Both the position numbers and the translations under genes were made by a program. A stretch of DNA of 64,000 bases from Vibrio toranzoniae (lineage in GTDB: Bacteria; Pseudomonadota; Gammaproteobacteria; Enterobacterales; Vibrionaceae), in contig NZ_AP025514.1 in the NCBI RefSeq assembly GCF_024347655.1, positions 2,976,001-3,040,000 of the forward strand. Reading direction: 5' to 3'. The stretch's first letter is position 1, and each line of letters begins with the position of its first letter. Positions 51,247-59,583 of this stretch are shown here, in pieces. The notes under the pieces were generated by a model. That model saw nothing but the letters and a program-made list of their open reading frames with translations, did not search any database and was not told the DNA's origin.

Positions 51247-52527
51247 TTATTCTTCACGACTAAATAGTGCTTCAATGAAGTCTTTCGACTCAAATGGACG
51301 TAAGTCATCGATACCTTCACCGACACCAATATAACGAATTGGAATCTGGAACTGGTCTGCAATTGAGAAAATCACACCACCTTTCGCCGTACCATCTAGC
51401 TTAGTGAGCGTAATCCCCGTTACCGGTGCGACTTCACTGAATAGTTTTGCTTGGCTGATAGCATTCTGACCAGTCCCAGCGTCTAGTGTTAGCATGATTT
51501 CATGCGGTGCAGAGTCATCAATCTTCTTCATTACACGAACAATTTTGCGTAGCTCTTCCATCAAGTTGCTCTTGTTCTGCAAACGACCGGCTGTATCAGC
51601 AATCACAACATCGACACCACGTGCTTTCGCGGCTTCAATCGCATCGTAGATAACAGACGCGCTGTCCGCACCTGTGTGCTGAGCGATAACCGGCACATCG
51701 TTACGCTGCCCCCAAACCTGAAGCTGTTCAACGGCTGCTGCACGGAATGTATCACCCGCCGCTAACATCACTTTCTTGCCTTCACTCTGGAACTGTTTCG
51801 CCAGCTTACCGATGGTGGTTGTCTTACCCACCCCATTCACACCGACCATTAAAATAACGTAAGGCGTTTTAGTCGTATCAACAACCAATGGCTGTTCCAC
51901 TTGGCTTAAGATATCTGCCATCTCTTCTTTGAGCAGACCATAAAGCGCCTCACCGTCTTTTAGGTCATTGCGAGATGCTTTTTCTGTCAGATTTTCAATG
52001 ATCTTAACGGTGGTATTCATACCCACATCAGCGATCAGAAGTTGCTCTTCTAGCTCTTCAAACAGCTCTTCATCAATTTGCTTGCCTTTGAACAAGCCAA
52101 AGAAGCCAGCACCAATGTTTGCTTTAGTACGACTAAGGCTGCGCTTAAGGCGAGCAAAGAAGCTTTCTGTTGGCTTCTCTTGCACTTCTTCAACCTTAGC
52201 TTGAGGAGCTACTTCTTCTTCCTGTTCTGCTTCTGCTTCTGCTTCTGCTTCTGCTTCTGCTTCTGCTTCTGCGGGAACAGGTTGCTGCTCTTCTTGAGTA
52301 TCTTCAAGCGCTTGCTCTGATTCAGCAAGCTTAGATTCAACTATCTTAGATTCCACTGGCTTAGCGACTTCAGTTTCAGGCGCGACCTGCTCAGCCTCGA
52401 CTGGTGATTCAACTTCAGTTTGCTCTTCAACGTTTTCTACGTTCGCTTCATTCTGCGTTTTTGGGCTTTGTTCTTCTTCACCAAAACCAAGCCACGATAA
52501 TAATCCGCGCTTCTTTTTTTCCGTCAT
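51247..52527 (-). CDS. ftsY: signal recognition particle receptor FtsY
   Basis: FtsY docks SRP-ribosome complexes at the membrane. The 426-residue protein starts with a short basic/amphipathic segment (MTEKKKRGLLSWLGFG), then an acidic, low-complexity A domain rich in Glu, Ala and Val up to ~120. The NG GTPase domain follows with GVNGVGKTTT, DTAGRLQNK and TKLDGTAKGG. The A domain includes a pure Ala-Glu run coded by eight copies of a 6-bp repeat (52225-52272). Confidence 0.96.
   Translation of the reverse strand: MTEKKKRGLLSWLGFGEEEQSPKTQNEANVENVEEQTEVESPVEAEQVAPETEVAKPVESKIVESKLAESEQALEDTQEEQQPVPAEAEAEAEAEAEAEAEQEEEVAPQAKVEEVQEKPTESFFARLKRSLSRTKANIGAGFFGLFKGKQIDEELFEELEEQLLIADVGMNTTVKIIENLTEKASRNDLKDGEALYGLLKEEMADILSQVEQPLVVDTTKTPYVILMVGVNGVGKTTTIGKLAKQFQSEGKKVMLAAGDTFRAAAVEQLQVWGQRNDVPVIAQHTGADSASVIYDAIEAAKARGVDVVIADTAGRLQNKSNLMEELRKIVRVMKKIDDSAPHEIMLTLDAGTGQNAISQAKLFSEVAPVTGITLTKLDGTAKGGVIFSIADQFQIPIRYIGVGEGIDDLRPFESKDFIEALFSREE
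52225..52272 (-). repeat. hexanucleotide repeat inside ftsY
   Basis: Eight perfect tandem copies of TTCTGC (plus strand) code for alternating Ala and Glu in the acidic domain of FtsY. Copy-number change here keeps the reading frame. Confidence 0.95.
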
Positions 52528-52757
52528 CCGAGGAGTTCCCTAGATCTACTAATTAACTGTATTGACTTAATGCACGTCGACTCTTTGCTATTGTTATACA
52601 ATACAATCTTGTACAAACGAATAGTAAAGAAAAATGACAAAGCAGTGATAAGTTTGCTTTTAGCTTGATACACTTTGTCATTGCAAATTTATTTAATACT
52701 CGAACCCACTTAAATTGGGCTCGGTATAGTATCACTTTATTAGCGGTCAAAAAATCT

Positions 52758-53360
52758 ATGGTAAGACGTCGCCAGCAAAACACATCACAAAAAAAGCCAT
52801 CCGGGGGCTTTGTTCGAATTATTAGTGGCTCATGGAGAGGAAGAAAACTGCCTGTTCATGATTTAGAAGGCTTACGCCCAACCATTGACCGAGTAAAAGA
52901 AACACTCTTTAACTGGGTTGCACAAGATATCCCACACTCGACGTGCTTGGATGTATTTGCCGGTTCTGGTGGCCTAGGTTTTGAAGCAGCGTCTCGCCAA
53001 GCAAAAATGGTGACGCTGCTCGAAATGAATCAAAAGGCCGCCAAGCAGCTTTCTGATAATGCTAAAGAACTCAAAGCAGACAACATCAACGTAGTGAACA
53101 CTGATGCTATCTCTTTTCTAAAGAAACCTGGAACTCCTTACGATATGGTTTTTCTCGATCCGCCATTTCGTAAAGGCTTACTAGCAGAGACAGTACAACT
53201 GCTTGAGAGCAATGGCTGGCTTGCAGATGATGCCATTATTTACGTCGAAACAGAGAAAGAGCTGCAACTCGAAGCTATGCCAGAAAACTGGGAATTGCAT
53301 CGCGATAAGACGACTGGCCAGTCGAGTTACCGACTGTTCAATCGAACGACTGAAGAATAG
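52758..53360 (+). CDS. rsmD: 16S rRNA (guanine966-N2)-methyltransferase
   Basis: RsmD methylates G966 of 16S rRNA during 30S assembly. I chose MVRRRQQNTSQKK at 52758 (200 residues), since upstream codons lack similarity. It shows VRIISGSWRGRKL, LRPTIDRVKETLFNW, the AdoMet motif DVFAGSGGLGFEA and the catalytic DPPF. It is divergent from ftsY and followed 10 bp later by the DUF1145 gene, as in E. coli. Confidence 0.95.
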   Translation: MVRRRQQNTSQKKPSGGFVRIISGSWRGRKLPVHDLEGLRPTIDRVKETLFNWVAQDIPHSTCLDVFAGSGGLGFEAASRQAKMVTLLEMNQKAAKQLSDNAKELKADNINVVNTDAISFLKKPGTPYDMVFLDPPFRKGLLAETVQLLESNGWLADDAIIYVETEKELQLEAMPENWELHRDKTTGQSSYRLFNRTTEE

Positions 53361-53370
53361 GAGTTATTGA

Positions 53371-53637
53371 ATGAATATCTTACTTCCACTAGCAAAAGCA
53401 GCCATCGCCTTTGTTTGGTTTGTCTTAATCGTCAATATTTTTCACCCATTCCCGGGTAATGCGGCGATTGCGCTTTATATCATGACAGCGTTCTTGTTCT
53501 TCATGCACGGCCTACAGATGCTGATCTTTATCGGTGCTTTTGGCGATAAAATTGAAATGTCGCGTTGGGAAAAATGGTCAATTCTGATTTTTGGAATCTT
53601 CGCCTTACTCGATATCCGTCGTAAACACATGATGTAA
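53371..53637 (+). CDS. yhhL: DUF1145 (YhhL-family) membrane protein
   Basis: An 88-residue protein with three hydrophobic segments and the conserved NIFHPFPGNAAI motif of DUF1145. Function is unknown. It lies 10 bp after rsmD, with a GGAG ribosome site inside the gap. The same pair exists in E. coli (rsmD-yhhL). Confidence 0.88.
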   Translation: MNILLPLAKAAIAFVWFVLIVNIFHPFPGNAAIALYIMTAFLFFMHGLQMLIFIGAFGDKIEMSRWEKWSILIFGIFALLDIRRKHMM

Positions 53638-53703
53638 TCGAGCTTAAAGATCAAATTTACACAGCTTACATACAGAAAGCATCCTTACGAAACAGTAGAT
53701 ACA

Positions 53704-53734
53704 AAAACGCCGCTCAGTTAAGCGGCGTTTTTTA
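53704..53734. terminator. bidirectional terminator
   Basis: AACGCCGCT and AGCGGCGTT pair around a 6-nt loop with T-runs on both sides. It lies between the convergent DUF1145 and MarC-family genes. Confidence 0.9.
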
Positions 53735-53753
53735 TTGAACGATGATAGCAATA

Positions 53754-54338
53754 CTAGCCCATGTAACTCTTCACACCATCCAAGAACATTTGAGTCGAGA
53801 GCATAACTAGCAGCAAGCCCATCAAGCGTTCGACAGCTTTAAGACCTCTCTCACCCAGCACTCGTAAAAAGAAGCCATTAAACATAAGAATGAAGAAAGA
53901 GGCTCCCCATGCCAGTAGCACAGCAGCAGAAAGCTCTAACATGTTATCAGGGTGCTGTGTAGAAAGCAGAATCAATGCCGCAATCACTGATGGCCCAGCA
54001 ATCATAGGGATCGCCATAGGTACGATGAACGGTTCCTCACCGGCCGCTAGACCAGTAATGCTGCCAGCACTTGGGAAAATCATCTTAATCGCGATAATAA
54101 ACAGAATGATACCGCCAGATATACTTAAGGTTTCAGGTTGTACATGCAGGAAGTTCATAATGCTTTGGCCTGCAAACAAAAACAACAGCAAGATGACGAG
54201 AGCGAACATTAACTCACGAATAAGAACAATACGACGACGTTTTGGATCGAGATGCTTAAGGATAGAGAGTACGATTGGCAAGTTGCCAAGCGGATCCATA
54301 ATAAGAAACAGCATGGTGGCTGCAGATAATATTTCCAT
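53754..54338 (-). CDS. yhgN: MarC-family inner membrane protein
   Basis: A 194-residue protein starting MEILSAATMLFLIMDPLGN (54338), with six membrane spans and the family segment MAIPMIAGPSVIAALILLS. It resembles E. coli YhgN. The MarC family was once linked to multidrug resistance without good support, so the function is open. Confidence 0.88.
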   Translation of the reverse strand: MEILSAATMLFLIMDPLGNLPIVLSILKHLDPKRRRIVLIRELMFALVILLLFLFAGQSIMNFLHVQPETLSISGGIILFIIAIKMIFPSAGSITGLAAGEEPFIVPMAIPMIAGPSVIAALILLSTQHPDNMLELSAAVLLAWGASFFILMFNGFFLRVLGERGLKAVERLMGLLLVMLSTQMFLDGVKSYMG

Positions 54339-54459
54339 AAGTTTGTCTCGAAAAACGTAAGTGCGCGGAAGTATAGCAGCCTCAACATTGATTTTCGAAC
54401 ACAGTAGCAAACTCGGTAATTTATACAGCCAGAAGAGTATTTATAGAGATACGTTTACC

Positions 54460-55080
54460 CTAAATGGTAAGGGAAGCAACAATAAGAGCATGTGCGAGAA
54501 AGTAACTGCCTGTTACCCAAAAATAGGCCCCCTTGATTGGGCTACGATAACAATTTAAAGCATACGCCAATGCGGAAATCAGCAATACGCTACAACCAAC
54601 AAAACCAACCGCATGCGACAGTTGAGGATCCAGCAACCAGACCTCACCAGCAGCCCATGCCAGCTGAATAAGCACCATACCCATGATAACCACAGGAAAG
54701 ACAAGTTTGTCTAAACGGGGTAATAATAAGAAGAAAGCGACGATACATGCCGCCAATAGCAATGCGAACAACCACCAGACCATTTCTCCCGACAGTTGTA
54801 ACCAAAATGCTTTGCTGTAACAGAGTTGAGCCACCAAAAAACAAACAAAATACAGAGTACGTTTTTGAGTGAGAGAGTGAAGGACATCGGCAATCGCAGA
54901 GACAACCAACCCTGCCACCAACCAATAGGTAAAATCAGCGACGACAGACTGAGTTAAAGCAATGACCGCCAATAATACAAAGGTAAAGACCTTATACGAT
55001 AAAGCCTGACCGATATGTCCATGTTTCGTTCCTGCTATTGCTCCAATACCAGACAAGGAAACCGCTAACCAACTCCACAT
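54460..55080 (-). CDS. yhhN: YhhN-family membrane protein (lysoplasmalogenase-like)
   Basis: A 206-residue protein with eight predicted spans. The pattern KVFTFVLLAVIAL, LVVSAIADVL and AGEVWLL fits the TMEM86/YhhN family, whose animal members hydrolyse lysoplasmalogens. The bacterial substrate is not settled. In E. coli yhhN is also near ftsY-rsmD-yhhL. Confidence 0.85.
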   Translation of the reverse strand: MWSWLAVSLSGIGAIAGTKHGHIGQALSYKVFTFVLLAVIALTQSVVADFTYWLVAGLVVSAIADVLHSLTQKRTLYFVCFLVAQLCYSKAFWLQLSGEMVWWLFALLLAACIVAFFLLLPRLDKLVFPVVIMGMVLIQLAWAAGEVWLLDPQLSHAVGFVGCSVLLISALAYALNCYRSPIKGAYFWVTGSYFLAHALIVASLTI

Positions 55081-55869
55081 ACCATTTGCCCTATTGCTTT
55101 AAATCGTCGCCAGTCTAGGCACACGAGTGTTGATGTAAAGCCTCAGCCCTTCAAAATTGGATCTTGATTACGCTTCCACTAAAAAGAACCTCTTTAGATT
55201 GAAGTCGTAACAATTATCACTACGATCATGATTACTGGTTTAACATTAAAGCGATTTATCGAAAAACCCGCCTAAAAGTACATTACAACCTTCAGCATTC
55301 GATTTTGGTCATTTCTAGCCTATCGAAATCATGGTAAACCATCGAGTTTCGCTAATATTCATACTTAAAAAATAAAAACACCCCCATTAAAACCTAATAA
55401 ATACATGAGATTAGCGTATAAAAAAACAAAATTGACAGACAAATAATAATTAAAGACAAGAGTTAACTCTTAAAGTAAGTAACTTGTTTTTTATCCCCAT
55501 ATTTGTCAGCCGCCTTCAAACTCTTTGTAAAAATTACCACCAAAACCAAGCCAAAAATGAAAAAATAAAACAAAAATCAAACATAGATACAACCAACCCC
55601 CATTAATACAGTTTAACAACCTTTAACAATATAAATCACAAAAACCAACCATTAAAAAACAGTAACTTAAAAGCAAACAGAACAAACATGAACCACAACG
55701 ACCAAAATAAGAACACACCAAAAAACACAGTTAAATATAGAAAAACAAGAGGAAAAGTAACAGTTATCTATCACTTTTAAAGCCTTAGAAAGTAATTATT
55801 GATCTAAACCCATAAGTAATGCTATTCTTTAAAACATAGCGAAAGACAACCAAATTTAGGAGTAGTGTT
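55081..55869. other. A-rich gene desert
   Basis: 789 bp without a credible gene. The plus strand from about 55360 to 55760 is very rich in A and poor in G. In 55561-55740 I count about 10 G against about 40 C in 180 bases. No long ORF, tRNA or strong hairpin stands out. The left part should hold the yhhN promoter. The right part may be a long leader for the small ORF at 55870 or a rho-utilisation-like region. Confidence 0.5.
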
Positions 55870-55950
55870 ATGATTTCATCTTCGCAAAAGCAAGGACTTG
55901 TAATGATCGCGGTAGTTGTAGGCCTCATGACGCTACCGATGATGTACTAA
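55870..55950 (+). CDS. 26-residue hydrophobic small protein
   Basis: An ATG with TAGGAG 8 nt upstream opens a 26-codon frame: Met-Ile-Ser-Ser-Ser-Gln-Lys-Gln-Gly-Leu then a hydrophobic stretch (VMIAVVVGLMTLPMMY). It would span the membrane once. A strong terminator follows 15 bp after the stop. The ribosome site, single-span composition and terminator support a real gene. I do not recognise the family. Confidence 0.6.
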   Translation: MISSSQKQGLVMIAVVVGLMTLPMMY

Positions 55951-55964
55951 AGCAAGTTACAGAT

Positions 55965-55998
55965 AAAAAAAAGGGACGCTTATAGCGTCCCTTTTTTG
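55965..55998. terminator. bidirectional terminator
   Basis: AAAAGGGACGC and GCGTCCCTTTT pair with a short loop and have A/T-runs on both sides. It serves the small ORF on the plus strand and the HEPN-like gene on the minus strand. Confidence 0.9.
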
Positions 55999-56007
55999 TT
56001 CAATTTT

Positions 56008-56382
56008 TCACTTAGAAAACAGGTGCAACTTTAATACATCCCAATTCGCATAATAGAAACCAGCAGCAGCTAAAGTCATTACCATCATAAGTAATATCGC
56101 AACTCGCCAAATAAAACGACCACTGCGTGGCGTCAGCTCCTTCTCACACTCGTTACACATCATTATAAATTGATGTTGATCTTCCAATTGAGCATCATGC
56201 TCATTCACTACCTTATTACGACATGTTGCGATATAACGCAGCTTGATTATCATATCGTGTGGTAGCCTTTCTTCACAGCTTGTTACAAGCTCATGCAGGC
56301 CTTCGCCTTCAGCGTGATAGTGTAGTCTCAATAATTTTTCTATATTGCGAACTCTTGTCACCACTTTTTCAATGTCGGTCAT
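56008..56382 (-). CDS. HEPN-like (DUF4145-type) protein with membrane anchor
   Basis: A 124-residue protein starting MTDIEKVVTRVRNIEK (56382). Residues 1-85 are all helical by composition and contain R55-NKVVNE-H62, the R-x6-H form of the HEPN motif. C76-x2-C79 follows, then one membrane span (~91-112) and a short tail. The HEPN fold includes RNases of toxin and defence systems but also binding modules. The family call is by motif and resemblance only; no antitoxin gene is seen beside it. Confidence 0.65.
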   Translation of the reverse strand: MTDIEKVVTRVRNIEKLLRLHYHAEGEGLHELVTSCEERLPHDMIIKLRYIATCRNKVVNEHDAQLEDQHQFIMMCNECEKELTPRSGRFIWRVAILLMMVMTLAAAGFYYANWDVLKLHLFSK

Positions 56383-56624
56383 TTTGGCCTCCCGCTCCAC
56401 ACTATAATTCTAGTCGAGCATTTCCTTATTCTTATACAAAATCACTGTTATTTACGAGAGAAAGAGACAATAAATAACAATGCTTTAAACCAAACTGGCT
56501 ATTAAATGTGAAGTCTACCGAAAAATAATCAGCTTAGCTTACAACAGTTCACGAATAGCGGCTTTCAACACACATATCGATTGCCGAAAGACTAGAATAA
56601 CCACCTCAACAACATGGAGGTTAT

Positions 56625-56954
56625 ATGCCCAATTCACTCTTTTTTTCTATCTTTGCACTCGCAGTTCTAGCGGCTTGGGCATTTCTTGTTTTCTACCGAA
56701 AACACATGCAAGGCGAAAATGCACCAGAAAAGAAAGTGAACGTCACGGTACTAGATAAACAGTCCATCGACCTTCCTGACGTAGAACCAGGTCAAGAAGA
56801 TCAAGAGTACTGGATTTACGTTCAACGAGGTGTCGTTGGTCCGAAACGAGAATTCCAAGTCGGCATCCACTACTTTCACGCGCTTAATCCAGGCGATAAA
56901 GGAACCCTAACCTATCAAGGTGATAAATTCTTGCACTTTGCATTGAAACGCTAA
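56625..56954 (+). CDS. yhhM: DUF2500 (YhhM-family) protein
   Basis: A 109-residue protein with an N-terminal membrane anchor (residues 3-24) and a small beta-rich periplasmic or cytoplasmic domain ending HALNPGDKGTLTYQGDKFLHF, which matches the C-terminus of E. coli YhhM (HALTVGDKGTLSYKGTRF). It starts behind GGAGG. The function is unknown. The E. coli gene is also near rsmD-yhhL-yhhN. Confidence 0.85.
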   Translation: MPNSLFFSIFALAVLAAWAFLVFYRKHMQGENAPEKKVNVTVLDKQSIDLPDVEPGQEDQEYWIYVQRGVVGPKREFQVGIHYFHALNPGDKGTLTYQGDKFLHFALKR

Positions 56955-56989
56955 TCGGAAGCTGTCTCAAACAATTATTTGACTTACTT

Positions 56990-58003
56990 CTACGGCAATA
57001 ACCAGCGTGTTTTTTCGGACTTAGATACCAACCAACTCATCCATAAAGCCCCTGCGCCACTAATCACAATCCATAACGGAATAACCCAAGCAGGATGCCC
57101 TTGATACCAACCGAACGCTTTCATTGGCCATAAGAAGATAGGGTGCAGCAGATAGATACCCAAACTGTGCTTACTGATAAAACCAACCACTTGATTACTT
57201 TTTTCAGATAACCCTTCTCCAAAATAGCGACACAGCATAAACACCATACTTGCTGCCAATACGGTATTCAGCGTCTTGTAAGATAACCAACGGCCAACCG
57301 TGTACTCCTTAGCAATTAAGCTCGCATCAACCACCATGTAAACCGTGGTTAACAACGCCAGCGCACCGAGCCCTGCACTCACACCAACGGTGAACTTGTT
57401 AAGCGGTATTTTCTTGTACAACAGGTAACCCAATGGCAAGTAGCCAGTGTAAAGCCATAACTCATGACTCCATGGGCCATCAATTCTCAGTAAGAACAAT
57501 AACGTCGTAAATAGCCACACCGCCGTGAATCCGTAAACAGCTTTGTCGCCATACTTTCTGACCATGATCTGTAAGAAAGGAATCACAAAGTAGAGCGGGA
57601 TAAAGTAATAGAAGAAACCAAGATGGTAGTAGGTGTAATGGTGATAGCTATTGAGCAACACATCCCAACTTACGTCGGCGTCAAAGCCCAGCGCAGACCA
57701 ACCAGACAGGTAGGTATAGAAAAGCGACCACACAATGAAAGGTATCAGTACCTTACCTAGGCGGCGCTTGAGGTAGTATTTGGCGTCAAACGGGCGTTGG
57801 TCGCTTAGCATCAAGGCGCCGGTTATCAATATAAAGACAGGTACCGCCCAGCGGCTGAATCCATTGACGGTGATTGCTGTTAACCATTCGCCGAAAGGAA
57901 TGGATCCTAGCTCGTTGCGATAAGGCGCCAAAACATGAATCGCGATAACCGCTACGGCCGCGACACATCGTGCTAAATCAAAAAAGAGAATTCGCTGCTT
58001 CAT
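56990..58003 (-). CDS. acyltransferase-3 family membrane O-acyltransferase
   Basis: A 337-residue protein with about ten membrane spans. FDLARCVAAVAVIAIHV has the conserved Arg and His of the acyltransferase-3 family, and SRWAVPVFILITGALML and HSLGIYLLHPIF are family blocks. Such enzymes acetylate sugars of surface polysaccharides; E. coli WecH is similar in layout. The substrate here is unknown. It is alone, after the arsenic locus terminator. Confidence 0.88.
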   Translation of the reverse strand: MKQRILFFDLARCVAAVAVIAIHVLAPYRNELGSIPFGEWLTAITVNGFSRWAVPVFILITGALMLSDQRPFDAKYYLKRRLGKVLIPFIVWSLFYTYLSGWSALGFDADVSWDVLLNSYHHYTYYHLGFFYYFIPLYFVIPFLQIMVRKYGDKAVYGFTAVWLFTTLLFLLRIDGPWSHELWLYTGYLPLGYLLYKKIPLNKFTVGVSAGLGALALLTTVYMVVDASLIAKEYTVGRWLSYKTLNTVLAASMVFMLCRYFGEGLSEKSNQVVGFISKHSLGIYLLHPIFLWPMKAFGWYQGHPAWVIPLWIVISGAGALWMSWLVSKSEKTRWLLP

Positions 58004-58044
58004 GTAAATGCCTGATTAATATTCAATCATTCTACTATAGCAAT

Positions 58045-58080
58045 AAAAAAGCTGACCGGAATAAATACCAAGTCAGCTTA
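58045..58080 (-). terminator. terminator after arsJ
   Basis: AAGCTGAC and GTCAGCTT pair, followed by TTTTTTA on the minus strand, about 75 bp after the arsJ stop codon. Confidence 0.8.
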
Positions 58081-58156
58081 TTGTTAAAGGAGAAGCATAT
58101 CGCTAATTAATCTTATACGAATGAGCAGTTGCAACTTTCGCTCTTACGAATGAGGC

Positions 58157-59377
58157 CTATGCGGCAGATGTTTGCGGCACCTTAGGTAAACGCAAAGAAA
58201 TCACCGTCGTTATCGCTAAGAACACGAACGATACCCACAAACACGCAGACAAACCGGCCATTTGAAATACCAAACCCGACAGAATGGTGCCAATCAAACG
58301 GCCCATCGCATTCGCCATATAATAGAAACCAACATCAAGCGACACACCATCGCCTTTCGCATAACTCACAATCAAATATGAGTGTAGTGATGAGTTTACC
58401 GCAAAGATAGCGCCAAACACCATCAAGCCACCAATGATAGCTAGTTCTGGTTGCCAGCCTATCTGTACCGCATACGCAATACCAGCCGTCACAATAGCCA
58501 ATGCACCGGCCCACAATAGCGCAGCATGGCCATCAGGTACCTTGCCTTGCGCTTTACCGGTAATCTTAGGTGCAATGCCCTGTACAAAGCCGTAAGCGAT
58601 GGTCCAAGCCGCTAAGAAGCCACCCACCCATGAATGGTCCCAACCAAACACGCTGCCTAGATAAATAGGTAGAGCAATCACAAACCACACATCACGAGCA
58701 CCAAACAGGAACATGCGTGCCGCAGACAGAATGTTGATGGATTCAGATTTAGAAAAAATCTGTTTGAACTTAGGTTTTGTTTTCGCTTTACCCATGTCCG
58801 CTTCTAAGCTCACCACACTACCAATGAAAACCAAGGTCAGTACAGCCGCCATCGCCAACACCGCGTATTGGAAGCCAATTGTAGAAAGCAACAAACCACC
58901 AATAAAGAACCCTGCACCTTTAAGCGCATTCTTAGATCCGGTCAGAATCGCAATCCACTTATAAAGCGCGCCTTGTTGTTCATCAGGAACCAGAGTCTTA
59001 ATCGAACTCTTGGCACTCATCTTATTGAGGTCTTTAGCGATACCAGATAAGGCCTGCGCCGCCATTACCCAAGGAATGGTCAACATTGCCGTTGGCACCG
59101 CGAGCATCCCCAAGGCCACGACTTGCATCCCTAAGCCGATGTTCATCGTTTTATTAAGTCCAAGACGAGCCCCTAACCAGCCACCGATTAGATTAGTGAC
59201 CACACCAAAGAATTCATAGAAAAGGAACAGTGAGGCGATCTCTAACGAACTGTAGCCAAGATCGTAAAAATACAGGACCACCAGCATACGGAGTGCACCA
59301 TCAGTAATGGTGAAGTTCCAGTAGTTGAAAGTCACTAACATGTATTGACGAACGCTCTTACTTAGATTTGAAAACAT
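58157..59377 (-). CDS. arsJ: organoarsenical efflux permease ArsJ
   Basis: ArsJ is a major-facilitator protein that exports 1-arseno-3-phosphoglycerate made by a partner GAPDH, so arsenate is detoxified without reduction. The 406-residue, twelve-span protein has the family features YMLVTFNYWNFTITDGALRM at the N-terminus and GVSLDVGFYYMANAMGR near residue 350. It stands with an arsenic-type GAPDH gene and arsR, which supports the call. A terminator-like hairpin lies 22 bp before its start. Confidence 0.93.
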   Translation of the reverse strand: MFSNLSKSVRQYMLVTFNYWNFTITDGALRMLVVLYFYDLGYSSLEIASLFLFYEFFGVVTNLIGGWLGARLGLNKTMNIGLGMQVVALGMLAVPTAMLTIPWVMAAQALSGIAKDLNKMSAKSSIKTLVPDEQQGALYKWIAILTGSKNALKGAGFFIGGLLLSTIGFQYAVLAMAAVLTLVFIGSVVSLEADMGKAKTKPKFKQIFSKSESINILSAARMFLFGARDVWFVIALPIYLGSVFGWDHSWVGGFLAAWTIAYGFVQGIAPKITGKAQGKVPDGHAALLWAGALAIVTAGIAYAVQIGWQPELAIIGGLMVFGAIFAVNSSLHSYLIVSYAKGDGVSLDVGFYYMANAMGRLIGTILSGLVFQMAGLSACLWVSFVFLAITTVISLRLPKVPQTSAA

Positions 59378-59398
59378 AATGCTATCTCTACGATCTAA

Positions 59399-59437
59399 AC
59401 AAAAAGAGCTTTTAGATCATAGGTGTCCAAAAGCTCT
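59399..59437 (-). terminator. terminator-like hairpin before arsJ
   Basis: On the minus strand AGAGCTTTT and AAAAGCTCT form a 9-bp stem with a 15-nt loop, followed directly by TTTTTG. It stands between the phosphatase-like gene and arsJ, leaving only 22 bp to the arsJ start. It could be an attenuator. Confidence 0.75.
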
Positions 59438-59458
59438 AATTCTTACTTTCCACTTAAC

Positions 59459-59580
59459 TTATACTCAAAATAATTGGAGTTGCAGCCAGGCAACAAGCAA
59501 GTTCAGCCCTATGAGCATAGATGTTCTATGTGATTAGGGTGAACTTGCGCAGTTAACAACGCTGCAGGTTCAAGTATGAA
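59459..59580. repeat. Vibrio intergenic palindromic repeat, copy 1
   Basis: About 122 bp from ATACTCAAAATAATTGGAGT to GCTGCAGGTTCAAGTATGAA. Its ends are imperfect inverted repeats (GTTGCAGC/GCTGCAGG, ATACT/AGTAT). A second copy lies in opposite orientation at 61144-61264. It resembles a repeat I recall as common between genes in Splendidus-clade vibrios; no coding capacity is seen. Confidence 0.85.
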
Positions 59581-59583
59581 GAG

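Noticed and set aside
52225..52272. Repeat array as a CRISPR-like or regulatory array
   Set aside because: It is a perfect coding hexamer repeat inside ftsY, without spacers.
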